The notes: generated from the letters alone by a model not told the origin. Shown: positions 40,091 to 55,787, counted from the stretch's first letter. The stretch is 64,000 bases of DNA from Eleginops maclovinus (GCF_036324505.1 NC_086352.1:6712001-6776000), one strand, 5' to 3'. Numbers and translations: made by a program.

Positions 40091-42351
40091 TTGGGAATAA
40101 AAACCACATTGGTCGCTGAATTTAATCAATCTGTGATTATCAGACCACAAAGAATAAGCAAACTTCCCCTCCCCAGGATCCTGCTTCACTAAGGGGAGAT
40201 CGGACTGCAGCTCCCGGAGACGCACCTTCGTTAGCCGCCGTAGAACCTTGTGTTGACGTCAGTGCAAGTCCAAGCCATACTTAAATGCAAGACAAGTCAA
40301 ATCATTTGTGAAAACATTTGCATAAATGCCCAGCAGTAACCGAGTCATCAGCCGAGTCCTGTGAGTGGTTCACTTGCTTCATGATAAAGCCTTTTAACCT
40401 TTTACGCACTTCCGTTTACAACACAGCCGAACCGACATTTGCTCCGAGGTGTTAGGACTTCTTGAGGTGACAGAACAGATATCAATCCCCGCTCACACAA
40501 GAGCCCATGCAGGAAATGTTATAGAGCATTCAGATGTATACTGCATGTAGTAAAAGCACTAGAGAACCAGAAGCAGTCCATAACTCTCCCACTTACTATG
40601 TGACTCTTCTCATCCTGCTGCACAGAGAATCTAACCCATAATCAAAGTAGTGTCTCTACATATTCATTAACAAGGCACCACAGGATACACAGGCTTTTGT
40701 TTTGTACAAGGAAAACATTCTGGCTGTTAATACGACATTAAATAGGCCTGAGTTACCTTTTTGCTACTGATTTGTGTCAAGCCAGAGTCAGGTTTCAAGT
40801 TTTCAGAGGTGATAACGGAGCTGCAGTTGTGCCTGCACTGTGTGCGGTGACTTGCTTGATTATGCAGTTCCTCTGAGATGTAATGTGGGAGGAATAATCC
40901 AAACATTAAGAGGCTCCTACACAAATTAAAAGAGGACTGTCACTGAATGCTCATCGGATCAATTTGGGCGGTTAGACAAGAAGAATGGCGATGAAATATC
41001 AGAGTTATTATCTTCTCATTAAACGAAGGCAATATTTAATTTGCATGCAGTGATACTTTCTCTACACGTCTTTGCCATGAAACCATTAATGGGGAAGGGT
41101 TCAATCGCTACAACTTTGGAGGAGAACTCCCGTGATGTGAGGAGGAAGATTGATCTCACCTTATGGTTCTCAAGAAATGAGGGCTTTATGTAAAACGGCC
41201 ACCCTCACTTACATCCCATAACCCTCGGGGTGCTCCGAGGGGATAAATCATTTGCCTGCGGCAGAAAAAAACACGCTTCAGACATGATCCATGATAACAG
41301 CAACAACCCTGTGTCTTTTTCCACTTAATAAATATGCAGTTATTTTATTTTCATTGGCAAAACAATAAGCAATAGAGTCATTTATCATTAGCAGAAGACG
41401 AGAATTTCTTTCTGGTTTTCGTTCAGATGCAGCGGGAAGCAGGTTAAGCAGTTTGTAATTTCATTGAATTCACTGCAGACCCAGCAGTCTCTCCAAGCTT
41501 TAAGTAGAAGGAATACAACGGGAGAAACAGCCGAAATAGAATAATCTAACTGTGAATAAACAAACATGGCCAAGAGGGCATTACAGTGTAATCCAGTGGG
41601 TGGTGTGGAGTCATCTTCTCCTGTCAGTGGTGGGAGGGAGCACATCCCTTCTGCCACAGAAGGTCTTCACTTACTCTCATTGTGATCGGACTGAGGAAGC
41701 TCCTGGGAGAAACTAACACATCTGTAACCCTGCCAGTTCCTCTCTGCACATGTTCTCTATGCTGAGGCACTTGCCAGAATTCCTCGTGCATTACTAGCAG
41801 ACCAGAGCATGACTGCTTATATAGGAACAACCTGTCCTTGGCTAAGTTATTGTCTCTGCAGGAAAAGAAAATAGGAACAGGGGTGTTATTACTATAGTTA
41901 CAGTAGGATAATACAATTATAACCTAGATATTGTTTTCTTAAGCTGCACTAATTCATTTGGTTATGTGTAAGAAATATGTCCAATTAAGAATGGAAAGTA
42001 TGGTGGCCGACATGTGCAAACGTGCTACAACGGCCACAGCCCTAACCCTAACCCAGGATAAATGCGCCACAGTTTCAGAAGCGATGCAAATATAAAAACA
42101 CTATTGTGCCAAATTAAGAAACACCTCCATCAATTTGACGAAACGTGCGCAGAAACTCCAAACAAACAGGAATCAGGGGACACTAAAAAGTGACGCACCC
42201 AGCTGGGACTCGGCTCGGTAACCTCAGGATGATAAAGCTGGACAGCTGTCTGTGTTGTTGGAAACTCACCTGAAACGTTTTCTTGTCTTATTGTTAACAA
42301 TGTGATCACATGACTCCTGATGTCACTGCAGATCTGCTGTAAGCTAGCTAG
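40091..42351. other. Non-coding DNA
   Basis: No gene recognised. A two-copy telomere-like CCCTAACCCTAACCC lies at 42040-42054. CTAGCTAG at 42344-42351 is the left flank of the solo LTR. Confidence 0.45.
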
Positions 42352-43062
42352 TGTAGGAAATGTTCTTTCACTCGAAGTCCAGGAGTCGATTTAAAAGAAA
42401 ACGAAGTGAAGCTCCTCCTATAAGTTTTAAAAAGGAGTGTTTAATAAAAGGATGCAGCAGTAGGTTTTACAAAAGTTTCACAGCTGTGGCTCAATAGCCC
42501 GGTACACGCGTCCACAGGCCGCTGACTGAGTGGAGCTCAGCAATAGTTACTGTCTGGCGGTCCGGAACTAAACAGAGATGGATTCCACAATACCATGTTT
42601 TATAGAACCATCCCAGACGAGCTCCGTTCTCGTCCTCTCATTGGTTGGTAGCGGGGTCTGGATCCTGTTGGCCGCTTGTCGTCACATGGGGGTTTTCCGG
42701 ACTCTTCTATTGGCTGACGTCATCGGGGGCGTGTCCTATGACGTCACCATCGCCATCTTGTTAGCGTAGTCATGAAGCTCTGACCTACAATATTCTATTA
42801 TGCATCCTTCTGAGGTTTATCCGGTTATTAAACACGCAATAGTATCTTTACAGCATCAACGAGTGAGAGGTAGAGGCGGTGTGTTTGGTATGTAACTCCA
42901 CGCTTCCTTTTCCCTCTACCCATATATACAATTCGATATTAGCTACATGCTATCTGAGGCTAAAACCAACATCCGGTTACAAAATAAATAGTTTCAAAGT
43001 AAAACCGTTTTCAGAATAAGACAGTGTGGTAGTTACACCTAATATTGATATTATTTCTTACA
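42352..43062 (-). mobile_element. Solo LTR of an LTR retroelement
   Basis: On the minus strand a 711-base block starts TGTAAGAAAT and ends ATTTCCTACA, i.e. TG...CA with matching short inverted ends. It is flanked by CTAG on both sides (42348-42351 and 43063-43066), a likely 4-base target duplication. Internal order fits a minus-strand LTR: two perfect CRE palindromes TGACGTCA (42739-42746, 42715-42722), CCAAT boxes beside the second and near 42640, a TATAAAA box (42604-42598), then an ATTAAA signal (42445-42440) about 150 bases later. No gag, pol, env or second LTR is nearby, so it is a recombined remnant. ERV versus Ty3-type cannot be decided. Confidence 0.75.
42598..42746 (-). promoter_or_regulatory. 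LTR promoter: two CREs, CCAAT, TATA
   Basis: CRE palindromes 24 bases apart, a CCAAT box directly after the second CRE, a further CCAAT (ACCAATGAGAGG) and a TATAAAA box, all in the same orientation. A minus-strand transcript would head toward lower coordinates, the same direction as ntrk3. Confidence 0.6.
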
Positions 43063-46000
43063 CTAGCTAACGTAGCTAACCTTCAGATAAACTGACAAAC
43101 ACTTCCAGTTATGAGACAGACTCACTCTGCCCACAGAGGCTTTATGATCCTGAACATCAACGAGCTTCTGATCCCAGCTGTGTGCATCACCTTTTAGTGC
43201 CCCCTGGTCTCCATTGTATTTTGAGCTTCTTGCAGCGACTGTTTGTACATTTTAAATGGACAGCTGTGCAGATTTAAAAGAGGAAGTGTTGAACATAATG
43301 TGCAAAAATATTCAGAGGGGTGTGCAGGCTTCACAGCATTAAATTGACACGATGTTTCTTGCAATATTTGCATTAATGTGATGCAAGAGTTCATGGAGGG
43401 GGAGTCAGTGGCAGTGGGAGTATTGCAATGACACTGTGCTTTGGTAAAGATTATCACAGACAAGTTGTCCTGTGAAGTTCTGTAATTCATAAGAGTCGTA
43501 CTTCTTTTAGTCTTACCGTGTCTGTGGTGTTTTTGTCTGTGCCATGGGACCAGCTGGTGGCAAACATGTTGGAAAGGTGATTCATGAAAAATACCATCTG
43601 CCCCCATGGCGCTTTAGTCAGACAGAATACTATTGCTATTTTTGAAGTCAGCGTTAGGCGTGACAGATTTCGCAGGAACGTACGAGTTTCCCACCACCTC
43701 TTCACTTATTAAAGCCTCAACTCTGCCGATGACATTTCTGACATCCGTCATTTCCACATCTCTGCGTGATGGGATATTAGGGGCAGAAGGAGCCCTTTTA
43801 ACGGATGCATTTGCATGTGAAGTCAGCTTGTGACCAGCAGAGCCACTTTTCAGTTAATGTCTCCAACTCTCATCAGACTGTCTTGGGGCACAGACACATC
43901 TGCCGCTTCCCTTGGTTCTTTTTATTTTTTGTGTGAAGTAAACCTACTTTCCATCTTGGAAAAGCACTTTCACTTTCTGTTTTAGCATGCCCGATTAATT
44001 AATTACTTCTGTTGATAAAGATAGACCTCCTGGTGCTCTTTCCATTATAAAGCCATGCATTTCCTCCACTTTCCGTGTTAACTAGTCTCCGTTTATGAAG
44101 ATTAAGCTTCTGAGTGTAATAGAAAATGAAAATCTTAAGAAACACATGAGTGGGTGTATTTTTTGTTTGTGGTTCTTAAGGTTCCAAGAATCAAATGCAA
44201 AGCTTATGCCTCAACAGAACATGTTTTAATGAAGCATCAGATGCAACCTCACTTTTGATTTTTACTTTTTTTTTTATTAACTACGCCTGTGAACATCCGA
44301 GCACACGGTGTTAGTCTGGCTCTGGACTTCTCTTCTGAGAGGAAGGAGGACATTAGGCGGAGGAACTCCCGAACGCTGGAACTGAAGCCCGAGGCAGAGC
44401 AGAATAACGGAGCGGGAGGCCTCGCCTTCATCACAGCGCAAAGTCAAGGTTCTTCCTCTGGTTCTTTGATGTGGGCGGCTCTGAATAAGCAGGTGGGTGG
44501 ACTGGAAATATGTTCATTAAACAGCACTGGGATGAGCACAGCTACTACTTTGATGTAGAAAAGAGCAAGGTGCACAGTGGAAAGAGTGGGACGGAGAAAG
44601 GTCATTCTGGTTTGGAGAATATTCCAGTCATGTTCGTTCTTACATGCATGTGACCTGCTTTCTCACTGTCAGTCACATTGACCCAGAGACACATGTGGAG
44701 TTATAACGTTGGAAAGAGGAGATTCCAAACTGTCCAGTTATATTGTTTTTATTGTCCAAAAATTATCCAAATGCTTGCCACCACCGTAGGACCATCTCTG
44801 GATTAGCAGGCTGTTCCTCTCCTAATGTTCAACAGTCAGCAGACAGATGACAGAGACCCATCTATCGTAGTGATTTGGTTCATTTATTATAAGCTAGTAG
44901 CATCGAGAACAAAGATGTGTAATTTCCTGGAAAGGGGCGGGCATAAGAAAGTTAGTGAGTGTCTGTGCTGTGTGTATTTTTCGAGGAAACACACACAGCA
45001 TAAACTGCCTGCCTCTTCCGTTAAGTGCTCCGTTTCCATTTCCGTTTTCACCATTGCTGCATGTGTCATCTACTTTTATATTGTGTTAGCTGTAATTTGG
45101 CCCGCCACACAGATGGCTGGTCAACTTGTAAATGTTTTACTTTGTGATGTCAGTTTTTTCTATTTTCTGAGTTGTTTATATTTCCTTATTGTTTGTTTTC
45201 TACTCTCTTTTATTTCTAATGATGTGCTATGTCTTGTTTTACAGGCAGCTGTAACGGAAAAATGCCAGGTCATGCACATTAGCTGCAGTGTGGAAATGGT
45301 AATAAAAATCTGAAGTCCTGAGCTCCTCCAACAATACAACACATAAAATAATAAAACACTTTCAAAATAAGATAAAAATGATAAAAGTGCAAGAAAAAGA
45401 CTATACACGTAGATAGAATATGATATACAAGAATAGAATGAATGCTTTATATTCTTAAAACCAAGACACATTTGTTTGTTAAAAATCAACTAAACACTAA
45501 AATGACTAAAGTTTTAACATAAATCCAAATGTTTCTCTTTAAGACATGCGACTGATTCGCACATACAGGATATTTTCAAAGCCGTGAAACATTTTTACAG
45601 TTCATATTTGTAATAAAACACACCCAAAATGTAAAGGTTGTTCTGTTCTAAAAACTGACCGTATAACCAGTTTGCCTTTAAGAAACGAAGCAGTGAGACG
45701 TCTGCTGAACAACTACTACATTTAAACCCCATGTTTTACCAATTTGTAAGCCCCCTGCTCTGGGAAACACAGCTAGTGCTCGAGCTGATGGGATGCTGGT
45801 GTATGATGGAAATCTTGGAGAAGCAAGGGTGTGCAGAGAGACTAACAACCTTTGGGCCGATAGGTCTGAATGTCTCCTGCTCACCACTGCTGCCCAATGC
45901 ATGAGAGGTTGGACTCAAGGCGGGAAACAATTATCTGACAAATTGCTGTTAATGTGTTGCATGAGAGGAGACTTCTGACCCTTCTTTCCTCAGCTTTCCA

Positions 46001-46339
46001 TCTGGAAATGAGGAGTGCGTCAACACATTGCAATTGCTTATAATAGAAAATCCTTGAAGGTACCATAAACGATTTTAATGGTGGGGGAAGTATCAATTTG
46101 TTTCCTGTGAATAATGCTGGAGATAATATGTTCTATAGTATGTTCTATAGTGTTTCTCTGCTGTGAAAGGAGTGGGAGTATGAAGCTGCTGTGTTGAGGA
46201 CGTTTATATTAACAGTTATATATAAATGACTGAATGCTGGATATATTTGACATTGATTTTTCTGAACTTTTCCATCACGTTAACATTTCCACATCTACTT
46301 TACCATGTCCTTGGCAGTGGTGCTCCCTTTAAACTCCAA
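43063..46339. other. Non-coding DNA
   Basis: No repeat or gene recognised. A 162-codon open frame (44825-45313) is Cys/Phe-rich, without domain or ATG context worth calling. 43196-43209 (minus) is a weak CTCF-like word. Confidence 0.4.
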
Positions 46340-46810
46340 TGCCTACATACCAATCCCAAACCGTGGATGTATAAAGAGAAGTGGTTACAGGGTTGGAGGC
46401 GGGACCCCTTCAGTTCCTATGAAAGTTGCTCAGTGGTGCATGAAATGGCCTGACTCAAGAGCAAATTTAACAGTGGGAGTATGAGCACTGGTTTTGCTTA
46501 AGCCCCGCCTCCGATCCTCCATTCTTGCCTCAGTCAAACGAATAATGGCTTTTAGCACATTTTACAACTTTTTAAAAAGGGGTGTTTGTACTGGGTAGTT
46601 GATTTAGATATGATTTATGTAAAAATAATATATACCGGCTTTACAGACGTCTCATTCCCAATATAAGTCAATGGGGACAAGTATTTCTGGGCCAAAACGA
46701 TGTAACGGACTGACACAGAAGTTGTAGTACCATCGTTTGGCCACTTTGAACATTTGCTTTAAAGTCCAGATGGCTTCCCGTGGGCTTGCCCCAACCCTAA
46801 GTCTAGACGT
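46340..46810. mobile_element. Probable dispersed repeat
   Basis: Includes AAGCCCCGCCTCCGATCC, TACAGACGTCTCATTCCCA, 'ataagtcaatggggacaa', 'gtagtaccatcgtttggccactttgaac', words common in dispersed fish elements. One copy only here; limits uncertain. Confidence 0.4.
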
Positions 46811-48789
<1,979 letters not shown>

Positions 48790-49140
48790 AGTGGTTCAGG
48801 AATGAGTCCTAAAACCCTGATATGAGTCAGCATTTTAGCACTTCCTGTTCCCTTGTTTTATTTTGCCTTTATGTTTTTTTGGCTAAATAAGAACACAGGC
48901 TGAAGAGATTTGTATTTCACGACAAAAAATATGTCAGTAAATACCGCACTGGTGAATTCAAAAACAGCAGTAGCTAACAAGTGCCAAACGTCATCACGCC
49001 CAACTTTAGACGCCGTTAGCTTAGCGGCCGACTTTGCAAAATAAAATGTTGCCGTACGTTTTCTGAAAAACCATTCAGTGTTTCGGTAAGTGACGTAGCA
49101 GAATAAGCACCGGTTACGGAAAGTTATACCTTTAAAATAA
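48790..49140 (+). mobile_element. Family B dispersed repeat copy, unexpanded
   Basis: Shares GGAATGAGTCCTAA, ATGAGTCAGCATTTTA, GTCAGTAAATACCGCACTGG and CGTCATCACGCCCAAC with 26.9 kb, in the same orientation. Where that copy has four 72-bp units, this one has only CTTTAGACGCCGTTAGCTTAG then different sequence, so it shows the pre-expansion state. The right end is near ATACCTTTAAAA. Confidence 0.7.
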
Positions 49141-49149
49141 TGATTGTCT

Positions 49150-49169
49150 GGGGGGGGGGGGGGGGGGGG
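49150..49169. repeat. G20 homopolymer
   Basis: Twenty G in a row just after the family B copy; the length is likely approximate in any assembly. Confidence 0.9.
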
Positions 49170-49348
49170 TTAAACAAGCACAGGTCACCCAGGAGACAGA
49201 CTACCGAGTTGTTTTTTAGAGCAACTTCGGGATGTTGTCATGTAACATTTCAACATAGGCCTATATTACGTAACGTAAACTTCAAATGATACTCTCAGCA
49301 TCGTTGATACGCTGTAATTAAAACAAGAAGTGATGATTATCTTTTAAA

Positions 49349-49665
49349 GGTCCAGCAGTGGCTCAGTCAGTAGGGGCTTCGACTGGGAATCGTAGGGTCC
49401 CCGAACAGACTTGAAATATGGAAAGTGGACTGCTACTTGGAGAGGTCCCAGTTCACCTCCTAGGCCCTGCTGTGGTGCCCTTGAGCAAGGCACCGGACAC
49501 CTCCAATCCCCCCTCCCCATTGCTCCCCGGGCGCTGCACAATAGCTGCCCACTGCTCCTAGTACTAGGATGGGTTAAGTGCAGAGGACCAATTTCACTGT
49601 GTGTGCTCTGCTGTGTGCATGTATGTGACAATACAGAGGGTTTCATCCTCCGATTCTATTCTATG
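49349..49665 (+). mobile_element. tRNA-derived SINE, full-length
   Basis: The head AGTGGCTCAGTCAGTAGGGG...TCGACTGGGAATCGTAGGGT resembles a tRNA A box and stem, with the B-box region GGTCCCCGAAC decayed. The body contains TTGGAGAGGTCCCAGTTCACC, GCCCTTGAGCAAGGCACC and TTAAGTGCAGAGGACCAATTTC; the tail ends 'gtgacaatacagaggg'. A second copy, minus strand, is at 54.4 kb. Confidence 0.8.
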
Positions 49666-49835
49666 CTACTTTTCAGGTCCATATATGTATTTTGTTGCTC
49701 CACTATGACACGTTTACATGCTTCGATGTTGCCCATGCCCCCACCTTTGCAAAAGTTGACCAATCACTCTGCTGTGACTGGTTAACCGCTTTGAGATTTG
49801 TCAATATGTCCCGCCCCTGAAAAAAACTGTGAAAA
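49666..49835 (+). mobile_element. MITE-like element, family A copy 4 (diverged part)
   Basis: Contains 'tcaggtccatata', 'acacgtttacatgctt', 'tgaccaatcactctgctgtgactggttaaccgctttgag' and 'atgtcccgcccct', in the family A order. Starts right at the SINE tail. Confidence 0.6.
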
Positions 49836-50680
49836 AATCGCATCGCTTGTTGTGCCATACCTGTTTATTACAAATAAATAATGATGGATTATCAGTCATC
49901 ATCTCAGTGACACGGAGTTGAACACAACTTTTGATCTCAAACAGCAAAGACTGCTTATAGCTTTGGCTCTGTGAAGGGAAGCGGGTTTCTTGCTCTTTCT
50001 CGGCTGCTAGTTCAGTGAGTTTTGTTCATACAGTGATGAGACTTATACCGATGGAATCTGTGGAATCTCAGGTTTCATATGATGTGTTTGTGCAGATAGC
50101 ATGAAGTAGAAAATTTGCTCACTCGGTGCTATGTAGCCTCAGCTCGTTTCCGTTCAGTGCTGATTTAGACGCTTGGTGTTGGAGTTATGTTTCAGTTTGG
50201 TAAAAATGGTTAGTATGGTCTGGTAGCTGAGTCTCTTCCCGTTCGGTGGGTATGCCACATTAATAGGGTGTTAAATGTTAACATGCCCTGAGACGCTGTT
50301 TCTTACAAGTTGCTGTGTCTGGGCTTCAGAGGTTACCGTGTTGTGATGAAAAACCAGCTCCGTATTTCTGCACAGTTCAGGTGAAGTCAGTGTGCATACA
50401 GCCTGAAAGCTCGGGAGCGTAGAGTTGATAGCGTTTGCTTGCAACTTTGACGAGGCAAGCAGTGTGCTTGCTGCTCAACTCCCACAACACATCCACAATT
50501 CAGTGAAATGTCGAGAACACATCCATCATTTGGGTTTTTGCTCCGGGGAATAGTGGTAAAAATAAATGCATCCACTTGTTCTCCACATCTTCTTCCTTAA
50601 GTATGGAAAACAAAGAAAGGTTTGGTTCGCAGTGAAAGTGGCAGCTTCTCCTCGCCATGGCTCCTATGCTCGGGTCGGCT
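49836..50680. other. Non-coding DNA
   Basis: No repeat or gene recognised. It may be an insertion between two halves of one family A element, see findings. Confidence 0.4.
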
Positions 50681-50936
50681 GTACGGTGCGGCTCGCACTG
50701 CTATTGGCTAGAATTCAGTTCCGTGTCACGGTGAGGTCAGTGTGATACGGAACTGAACCAGGAAGTAAAGAAAGGAATCCAATCGAGGCTGTCAGGCAGG
50801 GGGAGGGATATGGGAGAGAATCTCCCTCTGGCTTGAACTTTGGGATTTTAGCTTTTGCAGACCTATTACACACACACATCAATAACACACTACAGGAAAG
50901 GGAAACCCCCAAAAGCATAACAGGGGACTTTTAAAA
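50681..50936 (+). mobile_element. MITE-like element, family A copy 5 (right half)
   Basis: CTGCTATTGGCTAGAATTCAG, 'ggaagtaaagaaaggaatccaat', 'ccctctggcttgaactttggg', 'ttgcagacctatta', 'aacacactacaggaaaggga' and the terminus AGCATAACAGGGGACTTTTAA. Confidence 0.75.
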
Positions 50937-51060
50937 TGACTAACCCACTAAAGACAAGATACATAGGAGAGGGAGAATGCTCCGCGAGGTGGTCATTAAT
51001 GAGACGAAGAACACAGACAGGGTGATCATTGATGGATAACACTGCAGAGAGCACCTTGAT

Positions 51061-51140
51061 CCTCCTTAGCAACAGTCTGTTCTCCTTAGCAATGGTCTGT
51101 TCTCCTTAGCAACGGTCTGTTCTCCTTAGTAACGGTGTGT
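51061..51140. repeat. Four tandem 20-bp units with RFX-like half-sites
   Basis: Units start at 51061, 51081, 51101 and 51121, consensus TCTCCTTAGCAACGGTCTGT. CCTTAGCAAC resembles an X-box half-site bound by RFX factors; units 1 and 3 keep it intact, 2 and 4 have one change. Confidence 0.85.
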
Positions 51141-51180
51141 TAGCGGGAAATAACAACACTTTGAAATGTGAAAATGTAAC

Positions 51181-51420
51181 AATCAGAATCAAGTATTCAA
51201 CTGAGCCGTGAAATAATTACCTTTCCATTGACAAACTATATCTAGTCAAAGTCAACTTTATTGACAACACAATCCTGAGGAATACAAAATACAAATATAT
51301 ATACACAAACAAAAATCAGCACACCTTAAGAGTCATAAATAAAGGCAAAACAGTCAGTATATACAAAATCATAGTCCCTTAAGTCTTCTTATGAAGCTTA
51401 ATGAACGTGTTCCCTCTTAA
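51181..51420 (-). mobile_element. Possible non-LTR retroelement tail
   Basis: TAGTCAAAGTCAACTTTATT followed by A-rich sequence, in minus orientation, resembles the 3' end of dispersed fish retroposons. No coding region is present. Confidence 0.35.
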
Positions 51421-54390
51421 CGGTCAGCTTTGTGAGTTGTTGTTGACTCTGACCTCTAAATTATTTGGATAGTAAGTCATATATTTCCATTGGAGTCGAT
51501 CATTTTAAGTGAGACGGAGTTTTATAAATACATCATGAATATCTGATGATCCAAAGTGTCATGGATGATTGAGACAGTTTTGTACCCTGGGCTTTGTCAC
51601 ACATTTTCCATTATATATAGATGTGTCAGAAACATACGGCACCGTGCATCTGTCATAGCGTTCATTATTTATTTGTGAAGCCCCTTTTTAGATATGGAAT
51701 TCATCACATTTCTATATATCTGTTTGCTTTTTGTCACTCAGACATGTGAGGTAACCACTTTATTCACACATGACAGGGCCTTTACAGACGGAGCTGCAAG
51801 GCTATCATAATATTTGGCATCTGACGGGAGAGAGAGCAGAAATGATTTCTCTCACAAGGTGAATCACGGAGGATTTCTAATGGAGGCTTTTATGATCGGC
51901 GTTCTTCTGCTGAATCTCCTTTCAAGTTCTCTGATCAATTTCATAATCTTCATTGTCTGACAGAACACAGCCGTGGTCTGATGGTTATTGTGGTTCTGCC
52001 ATTGCTTCTACTTTTCACTGATCAGAGAAGCTCAAATGTATCTGAGGCAATTTCTAGAATGATAATGAGTGACAGGAACTTTGCACCACATTTTGAAGGG
52101 ACATTTATATAAGTGTACTTAAGAACTAAACATTATCAAAGGCATGTGCATCTTTTTGGAGTGTGTTGCACGTCATTTCGCATTAAACACTTAATTGCTT
52201 GCATTTTGATGACATAATAATCAGCAAATAATCAGGAGGTCTCTAATGCGCTCGTAATTATCATGTTCCCTGCTCAGAAAACACACATTATTTAATATGA
52301 AACACCACCAGAGGAGCTTCTTTCAGCTCTGGCTGAAGTCCTGCCAACAGTAATTACACTGTAATCTGAGTTCTTCAATCTGAATTGTACTGTAATATTA
52401 TATTTGACCTGTGTACTGCTGTATTGACCTCCACTTTAATCTTTCTTTATAACTGTTTGTGTGATAGAGATGAGACAATGTGTTTAGTGTTTGTTGATTG
52501 TTGTGTACCTTCCTAAAGGCTGCAGACGGACATTAGCTGCTAGCTCAAATCTGGCTCTCTTTGAGTTTGAACGCCCCTGACGTAATGGATGCTCTTATTA
52601 ATTCAAAGGAGTTGTGGATTCAATCTTTATGCATTACTCTATTAGATTTGTTCTGAGGTGTCCAACAGAACTCATCACTGTATTGGCCGCAGCCTCAATC
52701 CAGAAGACCATTTCATTGGATATGGTTTGTCTTTACATGTGTTCACATTAGTCGTCCCTTTTATTCTGAACAAGCTTTCGGTTCCATTTAGAGCTTCACA
52801 TCCACTGAGACATACTGTATGCAACATCCCTTTCTCTTTGTGGCACGCAGGTCCTTTCAATACAAAGCTCCTTTTGATTGGAAACCATCACCTCTTCCCT
52901 CTGCTTCAGGATTATATTCACATCTCACATATGCTTTTGGTTTGAGCGTACCTCCTTTCATTCAAATTGAATTATCTCACCATTGTTTTTCTGTCGAGGT
53001 GAACTGTCACCTGGGGTGGGGCGAGCTGTCTGAATGTGTTTAAGGCCCCCTTTGATAATGACATGCTACACCTCAAGGGACTATCCTTCAATACATTCTC
53101 AATACTCAAAAACTTCTGCTCCGTTATGCTAATGTTTGGCATTCAGTGCAGACGTAACTAGGTCAGCAAGAGTAATTATTTTAGATATGAAACCAACAAG
53201 TGTGTCTGAAAGGGGTTTCTGCCCTCCTGTAATAGCTTCTCTGTAGATCATCATGCATAACATCAATGTTTTAAAGCCTACCTTGTAGTCTCTAACAGGA
53301 TAAGTTATTTAAGAAACTTGGATATCGACATACAGTTTACCTCTGTTGATTTTTCCCTCTGAACTCTGCACTCTTTAATTCAGAATTGATTGCTTGTGGC
53401 TGTTCGTCGGTTTGAGTTGTTTTCAGTTTCTTCACCGCAGAGACACTTGAGGTGAGTTTACAGTGTTTTTTCTACAAGACAAGCAATGCTAATAACGCCT
53501 CGTTACTGACGCTGCAGTTGGGAATACGGTTGCTTATCAATTCAATCAGTGCATTTAGTCCAGAGGTCCGTAGAGGGATGTTGCTTTCAGACCACCGCTC
53601 AATCTGGGACCCTGAACACTAAGTGTTTGTGCCGGCTGTGAGCGGCAGCTGTGTACCGAAGGTCTGACATTTTTATTTTGTGAATAAAAAACAAACAAAT
53701 GTTTTGTATTCAAGGTGGATTTATTGTCGTGTAATGTAATTGTACCCACACCACTTTTGCTACCCAAGGAAAACATGACTATACAGAGTCGAAGGCTGTT
53801 TCTGCAAACACAAGTGGAAGGGGTCACCAGCTGCAGATCAGCCATCTACTGTTTAATGTAAAGGCAGAATTGATCAAGAAGGAGCTGAAGCACCTCCTCT
53901 GGATCAGGGAAAGTGGGACCTGATGAAGGAATCAAACCTGAGATGGAGCTCAGTCGCCTCGATGGCCCTGAAAGTCGCTGAGAGTAATGCTGTGTCTTAT
54001 GTTGCGTCCTTCTATATTGACAAGGCTTATTCTGATATTAGTGTCACTCATAATGCCGCAAGTCAACAGACATGGATGCAGAAACAGAAGTTGCGGGGCC
54101 AGCATGGTTTACAGTAGTTTTTCTCTGTTGGATACACGCCTGTAATGATTTGCTTCCACAAACGATAACACTGATAGCTAGCTAGCGAACAGCGGTGATC
54201 GTCACTTGCGGGGAGGGCAGAGCAGCAGGGGTGCTTTGGGAAAACCTTCTTTGTTATATTTGTTCAAATTCTCTAAAATTGACAGACATTGATAAAGCAA
54301 ATTCTCTGATGAAAATACAAGAAAGAAATCTGGTATCCCGGCTGTCGTTGGACTGTTTTAAGTCAACCTGCCTGTCTACTTTTGTGTCTA
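51421..54390. other. Non-coding DNA
   Basis: Nothing recognised in about 3 kb. Open frames are short and without domains. Confidence 0.45.
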
Positions 54391-54545
54391 GTGCCTTGCT
54401 CAAGGGCACACCGGCAGGGCCCAGTAGGTGAAATGGGACCTCTCCAAGTATCAGTACACACTCCATCTTTTGGGTCTGTTCGGGGTCTTGAACCGGGGAC
54501 CCTACAATTCCCAGTCCAACCCCGTACTGACTGAGCCGGACATAG
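54391..54545 (-). mobile_element. tRNA-derived SINE, 3'-truncated copy
   Basis: The minus strand reads GGCTCAGTCAGTACGGGGTT, 'ggactgggaattgtagggtccc', B-box-like GGTTCAAGACC, then TTGGAGAGGTCCCATTTCACC and GCCCTTGAGCAAGGCAC, the same family as 49349-49665. Its RNA polymerase III boxes look better preserved than in that copy, but about 180 bases of the 3' part are missing. Confidence 0.8.

Positions 54546-55787
<1,242 letters not shown>

Noticed and set aside
42040..42054. Interstitial telomere repeat
   Set aside because: Only two CCCTAA copies, easily chance.
43196..43211. Fifth CTCF-like site (minus)
   Set aside because: The core AGGGGGCA is present but the CCASY half has two mismatches; too weak to list.
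44825..45313. 162-codon open frame with hydrophobic runs
   Set aside because: AT-rich sequence makes Phe/Leu/Ile/Cys stretches; no conserved motif, and a competing frame on the other strand.
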